DNA from: Verrucomicrobiota bacterium
Lineage (GTDB): Bacteria; Verrucomicrobiota; Verrucomicrobiia; JAWXBN01
Reading direction: 5' to 3'
Length of the DNA stretch: 33,561 nt
Assembly (NCBI GenBank): GCA_034440155.1
Contig: JAWXBN010000029.1
Location: forward strand, 1-33,561
Numbering within the stretch: the stretch's first letter is position 1; the number at the start of each line of letters is the position of its first letter. Position numbers and translations under genes: made by a program. This document shows, in pieces, positions 8,512 through 16,665 of this stretch. The notes under the pieces are model-generated. The model was not told where the DNA came from. It did no database searches and saw only the letters and a program-made list of their open reading frames with translations.

Positions 8512-9624
8512 TAATACAACCGACAGGTTTGATTCTTCATCAGGGGGCGCAGGCTGCTGCGGCATTGACTCAAGTACATTTTTAACCGGCACAAATTGTT
8601 TGCCTTGGTGGCGTGTAGTAGACATTTTGGATTGGGCTGGTTTTGTGAGGTTAATTGCCGGGATTCCCCGGGTGGATATGCCCTCAGAGAGATTTTTTGT
8701 CAGCGCAGCAATTTGCCCAGCGAATAACTCGTCCTTCTTTTGTTTTTGCTCTAGATTTTTGAGCAAGTGAGTAATCCCGCTGGCATCGGAAAACCCGAAT
8801 TCAAGAGCAAGTTGCGTGGGGCGTTCTCCCCCGATCTTTGCCCGGAGCCAGATTTGAATGTCTCTTTGGGTGTCGGCGGGGATCAGCCGCGCAATTTGCT
8901 CGGCACGCTGTTTTGCTGCATCAGTCCTGAGCCATTTGCTTTCCATAATTCCCGACTTGTGGGAGATTTCTTCCCTGACACGGTTAAGTAATTCATCAGA
9001 GCCCAGTACGAGGGAAGCCCTGAGTTCCGAACGAAAATCAGGAATTTTCCCCTCTTGGGCCCAAGCCTTCATCATCGATTCATAATCCATTTGTGCAGAA
9101 TCATTTACATCGGTAAAATCCGTGAGAAAATCATAGGTGAGATAGTCCAAACGTTCCTGCCCCCGACAATAAGATATATGGGAGGAATACGGATAATCAG
9201 ACAATCGATCTAAGACGTTGTCCGGAAGTGTTACACCCATGGATTGGGTAAATGGTGCGAGGTGAATCGACGTAATAACTTTTTTGGCATAGAGTTCCGG
9301 GGATATAAGAATAGATTTATAACGTCCCGAAAACACATGACCGATCGATCGGTTAAAACGATTGATTCTGATGGTTGATGTTGTTTGGAGCCAACCGATG
9401 GACTCAGTCAGATTATTCCGGGGAGCTTGAAGGAATAGGTCATAACCAGTGGGGGAAATACTATAGGCATAAAGATTTAGGCCAAAATGGCTTACACAAT
9501 CCTTAAGCGTCTGAATAAAGAGTTCGGCCAATGCCCCCTTTTTAAGTGTGGGTGTTTCGGCATTAGTACGGCTTGATATCCAATAAAAGGCATCAGAAAA
9601 TTCAATACGAATGGGTCTAGGCAT
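8506..9624 (-). CDS. REP-associated transposase homologue lacking its catalytic residues
   Basis: The 372-residue protein begins MPRPIRIEFSDAFYWISSR, the start of RAYT/TnpREP (Y1 transposase) proteins. It keeps the family skeleton: FGLNLYAYSISPTGYDLF, INRFNRSIGHVFSGRYKSILI, IHLAP. In active members the HUH motif reads MPNHYH; here it is SPTGYD (Gly60, Asp62), so both metal-binding histidines are gone. The catalytic tyrosine of RYIHLNP is replaced (TSIHLAP, Ser119). The C-terminal half keeps a helix-turn-helix-like segment (GERPTQLALEFGFSDASGITHLL), like the DnaA-type tail of long RAYTs, then a disordered end. The frame is intact, so this looks like a nuclease-dead, possibly DNA-binding, domesticated protein. 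A short AGGT site 8 bp upstream supports the start. No flanking REP hairpins were recognised. Confidence 0.8.
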   Translation of the reverse strand: MPRPIRIEFSDAFYWISSRTNAETPTLKKGALAELFIQTLKDCVSHFGLNLYAYSISPTGYDLFLQAPRNNLTESIGWLQTTSTIRINRFNRSIGHVFSGRYKSILISPELYAKKVITSIHLAPFTQSMGVTLPDNVLDRLSDYPYSSHISYCRGQERLDYLTYDFLTDFTDVNDSAQMDYESMMKAWAQEGKIPDFRSELRASLVLGSDELLNRVREEISHKSGIMESKWLRTDAAKQRAEQIARLIPADTQRDIQIWLRAKIGGERPTQLALEFGFSDASGITHLLKNLEQKQKKDELFAGQIAALTKNLSEGISTRGIPAINLTKPAQSKMSTTRHQGKQFVPVKNVLESMPQQPAPPDEESNLSVVLL

Positions 9625-9802
9625 AATGCTGACCTAAAGTAAAACATAAGAGAAATCAAGCCTCGGCCCCAAATCTTTTTATTCTCTGATTAAATACTTG
9701 TCAAAATTTACTTGCCCTCAGAACTTAAGTATGAATGATAGGTGACACACTGACTCGATTAGCACAATTCATATTTTATATACGAGACGCTCTAACCAAA
9801 CT

Positions 9803-11218
9803 ATGACAAAATTCTTTTCTCTAAATCAGAAGGCATGGATATTATTCTGTGCCCTTGCGGTCATTCTTCCCTGCCTCTTAGGTTACTTCCACTGGCCTTA
9901 TGCCGATGACCTGACAAATATCACCCAGATTGGGGAGTTCCCGAGCCGCTGGGATTGGTTTACCGATAAATATATGCACTGGACAGGTAGGGTGCTGACG
10001 ACAGCCTGCATCGCCGTGAGTTTTTATTCGATTGAAACACATACCCTCCTATCCATGGCTCTGGGCGCAGCATGGGGATGCTGTGGTTTGATGATGTGGC
10101 CTGTTTTACGTTCGTTAACGGGCTTATCCCCTGAGAGTAAAGAAGATTGGAGGCAACGAGTGGCCTGTATGGCTGCTTTTGTTTGTTTTTTTTGGTCAAG
10201 CAGGGGTTATACAGGGGAGTGTTTTTATTGGCCCACAGGGGGAGCCGTTTACGGTCTGGCCCTTTTGTTAAATCTGGTCTGGCTGGTGGCTTTCCTAAAC
10301 TTGATGAGGAGTAATAAGGCGGTTGGAAATATGAAAATGGCCTATTGGATAGTGGGTTCGATTCTCTTAGGGACATCACATGAACAACTTTCAGCTGGCG
10401 TCTTTGTCATTACAGGAATTCTTGCCCTTGGCCTCTGGGTAGGCTCCACAAAAAAGGAACGGGGTATTTTACTCCGGAATGCCGGGCCCATCTTGGTTGC
10501 TTACTTTATCGGATTGGTCCTGCTTTACATTGCCCCCGGAAATATCGCCCGATTCATGAAAGGGACAAACTCTACACAATTTGATTTCGCCCGCTTTTTC
10601 GAAAACTTCCTTTTGATTAATCAGACAATCATTCTTCATAAAACTGCGACCCACCTACTCTTGGGCGTATTGGCAGGGGTATTAATTGTATTTACCTCAG
10701 GGCCCTTGAGGCTGGTGGATGGGCGGCTGTCTTGGAAATGGATTCACACCGCCTTAGTCCTTGGTTATATGGCCAATATCCCCATTATTTATATCCTGAG
10801 CTACGTAGACAGGCGCCTCTATTTTTTCCCGGGGATATTTTTATTTATACTCGGTGCCGGTCTCGCCCTCCCTATGGCTGGCTGGGTGGCGGACCGTACC
10901 AGTTCACTCGGCCAATTAAGATTGCGCCTCTTAGCTAAAAGCATGGTGGCGGCATTCCTCATAGCTATCGTGATTTTTATGGGGGTGGAATTCTCGCGCG
11001 CTGTGAATTACCGTCATGAACTGGAGTCTGTCCACCTTGAGATGATGAAGTATCAAGGGACGGATACCGATGTCGTCGTGATCCAGGCAGAGCCCAAAAG
11101 CCCGCGCCTATTTGGGCGTTGTGATTTTGGGGGAGATCCGAATGATTGGATCAATAAGGGGACAGCGACCTACTATAAGATCCGGTCGCTACGAGAGATT
11201 CCCCCGGCACAACATTAA
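9803..11218 (+). CDS. Polytopic membrane protein, GT-C glycosyltransferase-like (DUF6056/GtrII style)
   Basis: The protein has 471 residues with about ten hydrophobic segments. After the first membrane helix comes a loop with an acidic pair (YADDLTNI, Asp35/Asp36) and W-x-GR (HWTGRVLTT), the placement of the catalytic acidic residues in GT-C enzymes that use polyprenyl-phosphate sugars outside the membrane. Further family-like marks are YWPTGGAVYGL, GTSHEQ and IAPGN. A soluble C-terminal tail of about 75 residues follows the last helix. The likely role is transfer of a sugar from a lipid carrier to a surface polymer. The GtrB-like gene 1 kb away fits this, but the acceptor and sugar are unproven. 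It is transcribed alone, convergent with the aminosugar unit. Confidence 0.72.
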   Translation: MTKFFSLNQKAWILFCALAVILPCLLGYFHWPYADDLTNITQIGEFPSRWDWFTDKYMHWTGRVLTTACIAVSFYSIETHTLLSMALGAAWGCCGLMMWPVLRSLTGLSPESKEDWRQRVACMAAFVCFFWSSRGYTGECFYWPTGGAVYGLALLLNLVWLVAFLNLMRSNKAVGNMKMAYWIVGSILLGTSHEQLSAGVFVITGILALGLWVGSTKKERGILLRNAGPILVAYFIGLVLLYIAPGNIARFMKGTNSTQFDFARFFENFLLINQTIILHKTATHLLLGVLAGVLIVFTSGPLRLVDGRLSWKWIHTALVLGYMANIPIIYILSYVDRRLYFFPGIFLFILGAGLALPMAGWVADRTSSLGQLRLRLLAKSMVAAFLIAIVIFMGVEFSRAVNYRHELESVHLEMMKYQGTDTDVVVIQAEPKSPRLFGRCDFGGDPNDWINKGTATYYKIRSLREIPPAQH

Positions 11219-11228
11219 TGGCCTGGGT

Positions 11229-11257
11229 AAAAACTTTAGCCAGTGCGGCTTAAAGTT
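11229..11257 (-). terminator. Hairpin between convergent genes, probable terminator
   Basis: AACTTTA-GCC and GGC-T-TAAAGTT form a 10-bp stem with one bulged T and a 5-base loop (11232-11257). Read on the minus strand it ends in a five-T run continuing to 11229, so it best serves the minus-strand aminosugar unit. It may also slow transcription coming from the plus-strand membrane-protein gene that ends at 11218. Confidence 0.5.
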
Positions 11258-11271
11258 CTGATGAAGACGAA

Positions 11272-12246
11272 TCAAACCCCTGAGGTCTTATTGCGGATAA
11301 TGGAGATAAATTCATCATAATTACGGATGTAATCATCCGGATCATAATGATCCGACGCAAAGACGAGAAGAATCGCATCAGGCGAGTATTTGTATTGAAT
11401 ACCCCATACAAGAGGGGGGAGATAGATACCTAAGTCGGGGGAATCAAGGATCACTTCGCAACGGCGCTGTCCGTCATCAGCGACGACAGCGCAACTGCCC
11501 TTAATACAGACCAGAAATTGGTGACATTTATGGTGGGCATGTTCGCCCCGGGTCCTTTTACTCGGGACATTAAAAACGATAAAATAACGTTTGGGTTCAA
11601 AGGGAATTTCATTGGGGAATTCCCCAGCTGAGAGGTCTCCCCGCAGGTCTTGAACCAGTTTCATACGGTGCAGAGTGACACCTGTGACCCCGATCGGTGC
11701 GGGAGGTACTGGTGATTCACCAGGAATGACCACGGGGGGCGCCAGTGTTTTGGCAACCATTCCCGACTGTGTGTTATTGTCCACATATCCGGTGATTTGT
11801 GCAGGATTCCCTGTGACAATCGCATAGGGGGGGACCGAGCTTGTCACGACGGCTCCCGCCCCGACCATGGCGCCCCTCCCGACGGTGATACCGGGTAGGA
11901 GCACAGCACCTGCGCCGATTGATGCCCCGATTTCGATCACGGTTTTCAAGAATTGACCGGGGAAAATTTTCGAACGGGGGAATTTATCATTAGAAAAAGT
12001 CACGTTTGGCCCGACAAAGGCGTTGTCAGCAATCCTGACCCCATCCCAGAGATAAACCCCTGATTTGATGGTAACCTTGTCACCGACCACTACGTCATTT
12101 TCAATGAAGCAGTGGGCACAAATATTCACATCACATCCAATCTTTGCACCGGGCAGGACAACGACCGATTGCCAGATTGTTGTGCCTTGGCCGATCTCTT
12201 TTGACTGCACATCAGCTGTATCATGGATTTTCGGGCTAGTGGACAT
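11272..12246 (-). CDS. Bifunctional hexapeptide acyltransferase / dTDP-4-keto-6-deoxyhexose 3,4-ketoisomerase
   Basis: Two enzymes are joined in 324 residues. Residues 1-155 form a left-handed beta-helix acyltransferase with hexapeptide repeats ([40 protein letters not shown]), the WbbJ/PglD-like N-acyltransferase type. A proline-rich linker (168-186) leads to a FdtA/QdtA-type cupin at about 190-315 with the signature [14 protein letters not shown]. An isomerase/acetyltransferase fusion of this kind is known as FdtD in Shewanella. The isomerase moves the keto group from C4 to C3, the aminotransferase gene upstream adds the amine, and the acyltransferase caps it. The start codon overlaps the previous gene by 11 bp and has a good AGGAG site. 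The fusion is seen; the exact sugar (Fuc3NAc or Qui3NAc type) is inferred. Confidence 0.88.
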   Translation of the reverse strand: MSTSPKIHDTADVQSKEIGQGTTIWQSVVVLPGAKIGCDVNICAHCFIENDVVVGDKVTIKSGVYLWDGVRIADNAFVGPNVTFSNDKFPRSKIFPGQFLKTVIEIGASIGAGAVLLPGITVGRGAMVGAGAVVTSSVPPYAIVTGNPAQITGYVDNNTQSGMVAKTLAPPVVIPGESPVPPAPIGVTGVTLHRMKLVQDLRGDLSAGEFPNEIPFEPKRYFIVFNVPSKRTRGEHAHHKCHQFLVCIKGSCAVVADDGQRRCEVILDSPDLGIYLPPLVWGIQYKYSPDAILLVFASDHYDPDDYIRNYDEFISIIRNKTSGV

Positions 12247-13183
12247 GGTCTTTTCTCCTATTCATTAAGCGGTGTGAGATAACAGCTAGGGGCCTGTTTT
12301 TGCTATTTTCATAACTCCTCCATGCATAGGTCCCGACCAAACCTAGACCCAGGAGGTTCAGCGCACCAAAAAAAAGCACAACGACCATGGTGGCGGCATA
12401 ACCCGGGACTGCGACAAAACCCAACAGCCTGGCCGTAACAACAAACACGGCTAGGACTCCAGCGAGTGTGCAGCCAAATATGCCTGTATGAGTAAGGATC
12501 CGGATCGGATAGTCGGTAAAAGAAAAGATGCTATCCATCATATAATCAAGCTTCCTACGGAAGGACCAGGACGACTTTCCTTCCTCGCGTTTCAAGCGTT
12601 TGTAACTGAAAGTTTTCCTCCGGAAACCTAGCCAGAAAATCAGGGCTATCAGGGAGGAATGGGATTCTTCAAGTTTAAGGAGGTGCTCTTTAAAAACCCG
12701 GTTACACCCAAAAACATCTACGCCGCCCGGGGGCATTTCACGAACCACTAACCACCGATAAAGGTTCCAGAATATTCCCGAGCAAATGCGGGAGAAAAAA
12801 GGATCATTACGCCCGTTTCTCGTTCCAATGGCGACATCACATTCATCTGCATCGAGTGATTTGAAAAAGGACAGTAATAATTCGGGAGGCTCTTGGAGAT
12901 CGGCAGCTAATGCAGCACAGTAATCCCCTTGCGCCGATTGAAGACCCGTGCGGATGGCTTGGAATGAGCCGAAGTTGCGTGAATGGGCGATGAGCTGGGC
13001 GGAAAACTCCATGTGCTCGAGTTCACGGCGTAAATAGACAAAAGACTGGTCTGGACTTCCATCCACCACAAAAACAGCTTCCATTTGGTCGTTTAAAAAC
13101 TTATTTAAGTCAGACAGCACCCCGATGAGCCGCGGCAACGAAGCCTCATTTCTGTAGATGGGAATGATAATGGAGTATTTCAT
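12236..13183 (-). CDS. GtrB/DPM1-like family 2 polyprenyl-phosphate glycosyltransferase
   Basis: The protein has 315 residues. The start is set at the ATG at 13183 ([13 protein letters not shown]), because the GT-A fold begins there and this ATG overlaps the stop of the aminotransferase gene as ATGA. The longer frame to 13249 only overlaps that gene. Motifs are VVDGSPD for nucleotide binding, [11 protein letters not shown] (the family's DLQDPPE), and the [13 protein letters not shown] loop. Two C-terminal membrane helices lie at about 235-290. This architecture is that of enzymes loading a sugar onto undecaprenyl phosphate at the inner face of the membrane. Lying between aminotransferase and isomerase genes, it probably loads the 3-acylamino sugar made by its neighbours. 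No intact GtrA-type flippase is adjacent. Confidence 0.88.
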   Translation of the reverse strand: MKYSIIIPIYRNEASLPRLIGVLSDLNKFLNDQMEAVFVVDGSPDQSFVYLRRELEHMEFSAQLIAHSRNFGSFQAIRTGLQSAQGDYCAALAADLQEPPELLLSFFKSLDADECDVAIGTRNGRNDPFFSRICSGIFWNLYRWLVVREMPPGGVDVFGCNRVFKEHLLKLEESHSSLIALIFWLGFRRKTFSYKRLKREEGKSSWSFRRKLDYMMDSIFSFTDYPIRILTHTGIFGCTLAGVLAVFVVTARLLGFVAVPGYAATMVVVLFFGALNLLGLGLVGTYAWRSYENSKNRPLAVISHRLMNRRKDHVH

Positions 13184-14274
13184 GGTTGCCACTCGTTGAT
13201 TGTCTCGATTACCCGGTCCACATCTGCATCGGTGAGTTCCGGATAACAAGGTAAAGTCAGAATCTCTCCGGATAACTCTTCCGTATGGGGTAAAATAAGC
13301 CCGTTATAACGATCTGCAAAAACAGGCTGTTTATGGTCTGGAATGGGGTAGTGCACCTCGCAGCCGATACCTTGGTTAAGCAAGTGGGCCTTCAATAAAT
13401 CACGTTGGGGCGAGGAAACAACAAACAAGTGCGCTACATATTTGGGGCCGGAATGGAAGGGAGGTATCACGAGAGTGTGGCGAATGCCAGAGTTATACCG
13501 TTCGGCAATTTGTCTTCTCCGATCATTGGCCGCATCCAGACGCGGGAGTAAAGACAGTAGAATGGCCGCCTGCAACTCGTCTAAACGGCTATTACGCCCA
13601 CCGGAGAGTTCGGTTTTGTACTTTGATGTCCATCCGTATTGCCTGAGCTGAGAAACTTTCTCTGCCACATCAGAACGGTCGGTAATGACGGCACCTCCGT
13701 CACCAAGAGCCCCCAGGTTTTTTGTCGGGTAAAAGCTGAAGCTAGCTGCATCACCAAAAGAGCCAACCCGTTTCAGCCCGACCCTGGCGCCGTGGGCCTG
13801 GGCGCAATCTTCCAAAAGGGGAATTCCCGCTCTTGCACAGAGATGACTTATCTCTTGAATGTCGGGGACAGCCAGGCCGTATAAGTGGGTGACTATCACA
13901 GCTTTTACACCCGACTGGAGAGCCCGCGAGACTTCCTCCAGTGAAGTGTTGCGGGTAGCAAAATCAACATCGAGGAAAAATGGTTTAGCACCGAGAGCAG
14001 TAATGGCGTTGGTTGAATACATGCCTGCATTGGCGGTCGTTGCCACAAGGTCCCCCCGACTGACTCCCAAAGACTTCAACGCTAACTCAATGGCATCTGT
14101 TCCATTAGCCACACCAATACAATGGAGTACGCCATTATATTCGGCAAATGCCGATTCAAACTTTTTGAGTTGTGGCCCGAGTACAAACCACCCACTTTTC
14201 AGTACATCATCCACTGCCCCCCTGATCAGATCATGGTTTGCTGTAATCCGAGCTGAAAGATCGTTAATTTGCAT
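13180..14274 (-). CDS. DegT/DnrJ/EryC1 (FdtB/QdtB-like) sugar aminotransferase
   Basis: The 364-residue enzyme is PLP-dependent and adds an amine to a keto-sugar nucleotide, using glutamate as donor. PLP-site features are VANGTDAIELAL (55-66), LEDCAQAHGA with Asp156, and the Schiff-base lysine Lys185 in SFYPTKNLGALGDGG. It keeps the substrate loop (RQYGWTSKY) and RLDELQAAIL. Paired with a ketoisomerase/acyltransferase two genes downstream, it most likely aminates dTDP-3-keto-6-deoxyhexose at C3. It heads a three-gene unit with overlaps of 4 and 11 bp. RmlA and RmlB, needed to make the precursor, are not in this window. There is no clear ribosome site ahead of the ATG. Confidence 0.92.
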   Translation of the reverse strand: MQINDLSARITANHDLIRGAVDDVLKSGWFVLGPQLKKFESAFAEYNGVLHCIGVANGTDAIELALKSLGVSRGDLVATTANAGMYSTNAITALGAKPFFLDVDFATRNTSLEEVSRALQSGVKAVIVTHLYGLAVPDIQEISHLCARAGIPLLEDCAQAHGARVGLKRVGSFGDAASFSFYPTKNLGALGDGGAVITDRSDVAEKVSQLRQYGWTSKYKTELSGGRNSRLDELQAAILLSLLPRLDAANDRRRQIAERYNSGIRHTLVIPPFHSGPKYVAHLFVVSSPQRDLLKAHLLNQGIGCEVHYPIPDHKQPVFADRYNGLILPHTEELSGEILTLPCYPELTDADVDRVIETINEWQP

Positions 14275-14523
14275 GGGTAATGGTGGTGCCCGTTAGCTGA
14301 TTTATTCCGCTCAAGACTCACGGTGAAAAGACGGAATATCTAGGTGTACGCAGAGCAAAGATATTATTCAAGTACTGAATTTGGTGGTCAGGCGAGAATG
14401 CTCATAAACGGGTGGGGAATCGAATTATCCCTAGAAGAAAGCGGAGGATTAATGTCCTCGGGACTAATGATCAGATTTAACATACAATGAGTCTAGCCTC
14501 TACCCTAAATGAAGTAACAACAA
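14275..14523. other. Intergenic gap between two same-strand glycan operons
   Basis: No gene is seen. On the minus strand, 14444-14459 folds as GAGGA-loop-TCCTC and is followed by a CT-rich run, possibly a weak terminator for the gene ending at 14524. The left part should contain the promoter of the aminotransferase unit. No JUMPstart/ops element was found. Base composition changes across this gap: DNA to the right is clearly richer in A and T. Confidence 0.3.
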
Positions 14524-15372
14524 TTACTCTTTGAATGAAGCCCATATTTTATCCCATTTTGCAGATTGTTCAGCAGTAATGGAACGTCTGCGATGGGTAG
14601 TGGGCAAGTCTAATCCACACTTTAGGGTAATGAAATCAAATATTATTTTACAAAATTGGCTAGCAATAGCCATTCCGCCCTTGAAGATTTGTTTGTGTTT
14701 TAAGGCATCTTGCCACAATGCGCGGCTAAAGTAGAAACGACCTCGAAGGGCTTTTGAAAATGTCATATTCTCTTGATGATATCCAAAGAGAATCTGGTTT
14801 ATGCTACCGAAACGACTTGTCCGATACGTCCGTAAAAGTAATTCCTGATCTTGTGCTTTCAGACTTGTTGTATTGTAAGGATATTTTCTAAACCATTCGG
14901 TCTTGCCCATCCATGTCGGGTGGGGCAGATAAAAACCACTTCTGGGCCTTGAAACAATTTGCTCGTGTGTTAAGTGAATAGGGAAGGTTCCTATTCCCTT
15001 CCCATAATGATCAAAGACGACTGCACCACAACCAATGAGGTCGACAGAGGGATTTGTTTCCAAAAAATTAGCCTGTTGGGCCAATCGCTCCGGATAAGAA
15101 ATGTCATCCGCATCCATTCGCGCATAATATTTCCCCCGGGCAATTTGTACGGATTGATTTAATCTCGCGGGCAATCCCAGATTTTTTCCATCAGAGAGGA
15201 TGTGAATTCTTTCGTCCTTAAAACCCCGTGCAATTTGCAGCGACCCATCCGATGAGCCGTCATCAAGAAGAATCAATTCAAAATCCTCAAATATCTGATT
15301 CAAGGCAGAGCGGATCGCCACGGACAGGGTTTCCGAGTTGTTGTAGAATGGAATAGCAACTGAAATGAGCAT
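14524..15372 (-). CDS. Family 2 glycosyltransferase
   Basis: The 282-residue protein has a single GT-A domain: VAIPFYNNSETL at the start, LLDDGSSDGS, and the metal-binding ARMDADDISYPER stretch at about 89-100. There are no membrane helices. It would transfer one sugar from a nucleotide donor onto a growing lipid-linked glycan on the cytoplasmic side. Donor and linkage cannot be read from sequence. It is last in the long minus-strand cluster, 13 bp after the GT4 gene. It carries one exact GCAAWTTGC word, the right-most in the window. Confidence 0.9.
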   Translation of the reverse strand: MLISVAIPFYNNSETLSVAIRSALNQIFEDFELILLDDGSSDGSLQIARGFKDERIHILSDGKNLGLPARLNQSVQIARGKYYARMDADDISYPERLAQQANFLETNPSVDLIGCGAVVFDHYGKGIGTFPIHLTHEQIVSRPRSGFYLPHPTWMGKTEWFRKYPYNTTSLKAQDQELLLRTYRTSRFGSINQILFGYHQENMTFSKALRGRFYFSRALWQDALKHKQIFKGGMAIASQFCKIIFDFITLKCGLDLPTTHRRRSITAEQSAKWDKIWASFKE

Positions 15373-15385
15373 GGACTATTAATGA

Positions 15386-16651
15386 TTACCTTTTAGATGC
15401 TTCATATACTTCATGGTAGAGTCTGGCATACTTTTCACCGACGCTTTTGGAATTACAATATTCATTAATATGGGTACGTGCAGACGACGAGAGGTTTTTG
15501 TATCGGACCGAGTCCTCTAATACCCAAAGCAAACCTGCAAGCAAGTCATTATTATCCATAGGTTTTGCCAGATATCCATTCATTTTATGTGCAATGAGAT
15601 CACTAATGCCTCCGACATCATAGGCAACAGCAGGAACACCACATGACATGGATTCTGTGATTGTGTACGAGAGTGATTCGCTCTTTGAAGCGGTTATAAA
15701 AACATCTGAGGCATTATAAATTTTAACAAGTATGGCCTCGTCTATTACCCTCCCAAAATGATAATAACGCAAAGGATCATTAAAGGGTGAATCCGTAGGA
15801 GGTACAGCCCCGAATGTTAAAATGAGAGGATTCAAATCCGGGTGGTTATGGAATAGCATTTGAAAAACATCAATCAGTCTCTTATCCCCTTTATTTTCAA
15901 GGTCAATGATGGAATTGGTTAATGAACAGAGAATCAATGGACGATTAATTGGTAATTTCAATTCAAGTCGTGTCTGGCATTTATCGAGTGGAAAATAAAA
16001 ATTTGTATCAAGAGGATTAGGAATTACCTCGATACGCATATCCTTCATTAATGAACTCTGGCATGCGAGCTGTTGCATCCAATGGCTTGGAACAACACCT
16101 GTAATTTTCATTTTCCGATAGGTCTTATATTTCCTATTCCAGCCTGAAGCCGATAAATCGTCATCTTCTGTTGAGCCTAAAACAGGGCATCGCCCACAAG
16201 ATTCCCTGAATCGCTGGCAATCATATGTAATGTGACATCCCCCTGTAAATGGCCAAGCATCATGCATTGTCCAAACAATTGGCTTCATGATTTTTGGTAG
16301 TGCCTCAATTCTTAAAAATGCACCAGTAATCCAATTTAAATGGACGAGATCGGGATTTATGGACTGAATAACAGAGGGGGTCTCAGATGGCATCCAAGAC
16401 AATGAAAAAGGGTGGAGTGAACGCCTAGGATAAAATCTCAACCCTATATTATCCAGACGGTGGCTCCACAAAGCCCAAGCATCAAACTGGGACGGTAATG
16501 TAGGGATTATATCTGTACACTGGCTGTATTTGAGATGACGGACCAGTAGTGCGCTTTTGATGTCCGTGCTTTTTAATGAATCCAAAATCCGTCTTGAAGC
16601 GATGGCCGCACCTCCTCCTCCGTCATGGGTATTGACTATTAATACATTCAT
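15386..16651 (-). CDS. Family 4 glycosyltransferase with N-terminal Cys-rich loop
   Basis: The 421-residue protein has a GT-B fold. The N-terminal domain opens with VNTHDGGGGAA and contains THDAWPFTGGCHITYDCQRF plus a further CGRCP. This cysteine-bearing loop is shared by a GT4 subgroup found in capsule and exopolysaccharide loci (WcaC-like in style). The C-terminal donor domain has TASKSESLSYTITESMSCG, the E-x7-E region, and AYDVGGISDLI. No Shine-Dalgarno site precedes the ATG at 16651. It follows the methyltransferase pseudogene by 14 bp, so loss of that gene has not disrupted it. Confidence 0.9.
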   Translation of the reverse strand: MNVLIVNTHDGGGGAAIASRRILDSLKSTDIKSALLVRHLKYSQCTDIIPTLPSQFDAWALWSHRLDNIGLRFYPRRSLHPFSLSWMPSETPSVIQSINPDLVHLNWITGAFLRIEALPKIMKPIVWTMHDAWPFTGGCHITYDCQRFRESCGRCPVLGSTEDDDLSASGWNRKYKTYRKMKITGVVPSHWMQQLACQSSLMKDMRIEVIPNPLDTNFYFPLDKCQTRLELKLPINRPLILCSLTNSIIDLENKGDKRLIDVFQMLFHNHPDLNPLILTFGAVPPTDSPFNDPLRYYHFGRVIDEAILVKIYNASDVFITASKSESLSYTITESMSCGVPAVAYDVGGISDLIAHKMNGYLAKPMDNNDLLAGLLWVLEDSVRYKNLSSSARTHINEYCNSKSVGEKYARLYHEVYEASKR

Positions 16652-16665
16652 TTAGGAGGGAAAAT

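Larger units (their letters stand above)
1686..15238. repeat. Dispersed 9-bp word GCAAWTTGC, nine exact copies
   Basis: Exact copies start at 1686, 1803, 3293, 4256, 4389, 4808, 8708, 8891 and 15230. The word is an odd palindrome, so strand does not matter. Flanks are usually G or C (GCGCAAWTTGCGC-like). Single-mismatch relatives lie at about 2662, 4479, 6612, 13504 and 14960. Copies fall in rhs, kinase, valS, transposase-homologue and glycosyltransferase genes and encode Gln-Ile, Asn-Leu, Lys-Leu or Gln-Phe, so a protein motif is not the cause. None occurs right of 15238. Confidence 0.8.

Noticed and set aside
9625-9802. Promoters in the divergent gap upstream of the membrane protein
   Set aside because: Several AT-rich hexamers are possible, but no -35/-10 pair with good spacing stands out.
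9960-10379. 139-codon minus-strand frame opposite the membrane protein gene
   Set aside because: Shadow of a hydrophobic coding sequence; no family resemblance.
14275-14523. JUMPstart/ops antitermination element ahead of the glycan genes
   Set aside because: Looked for the GGCGGTAG core on both strands and did not find it.
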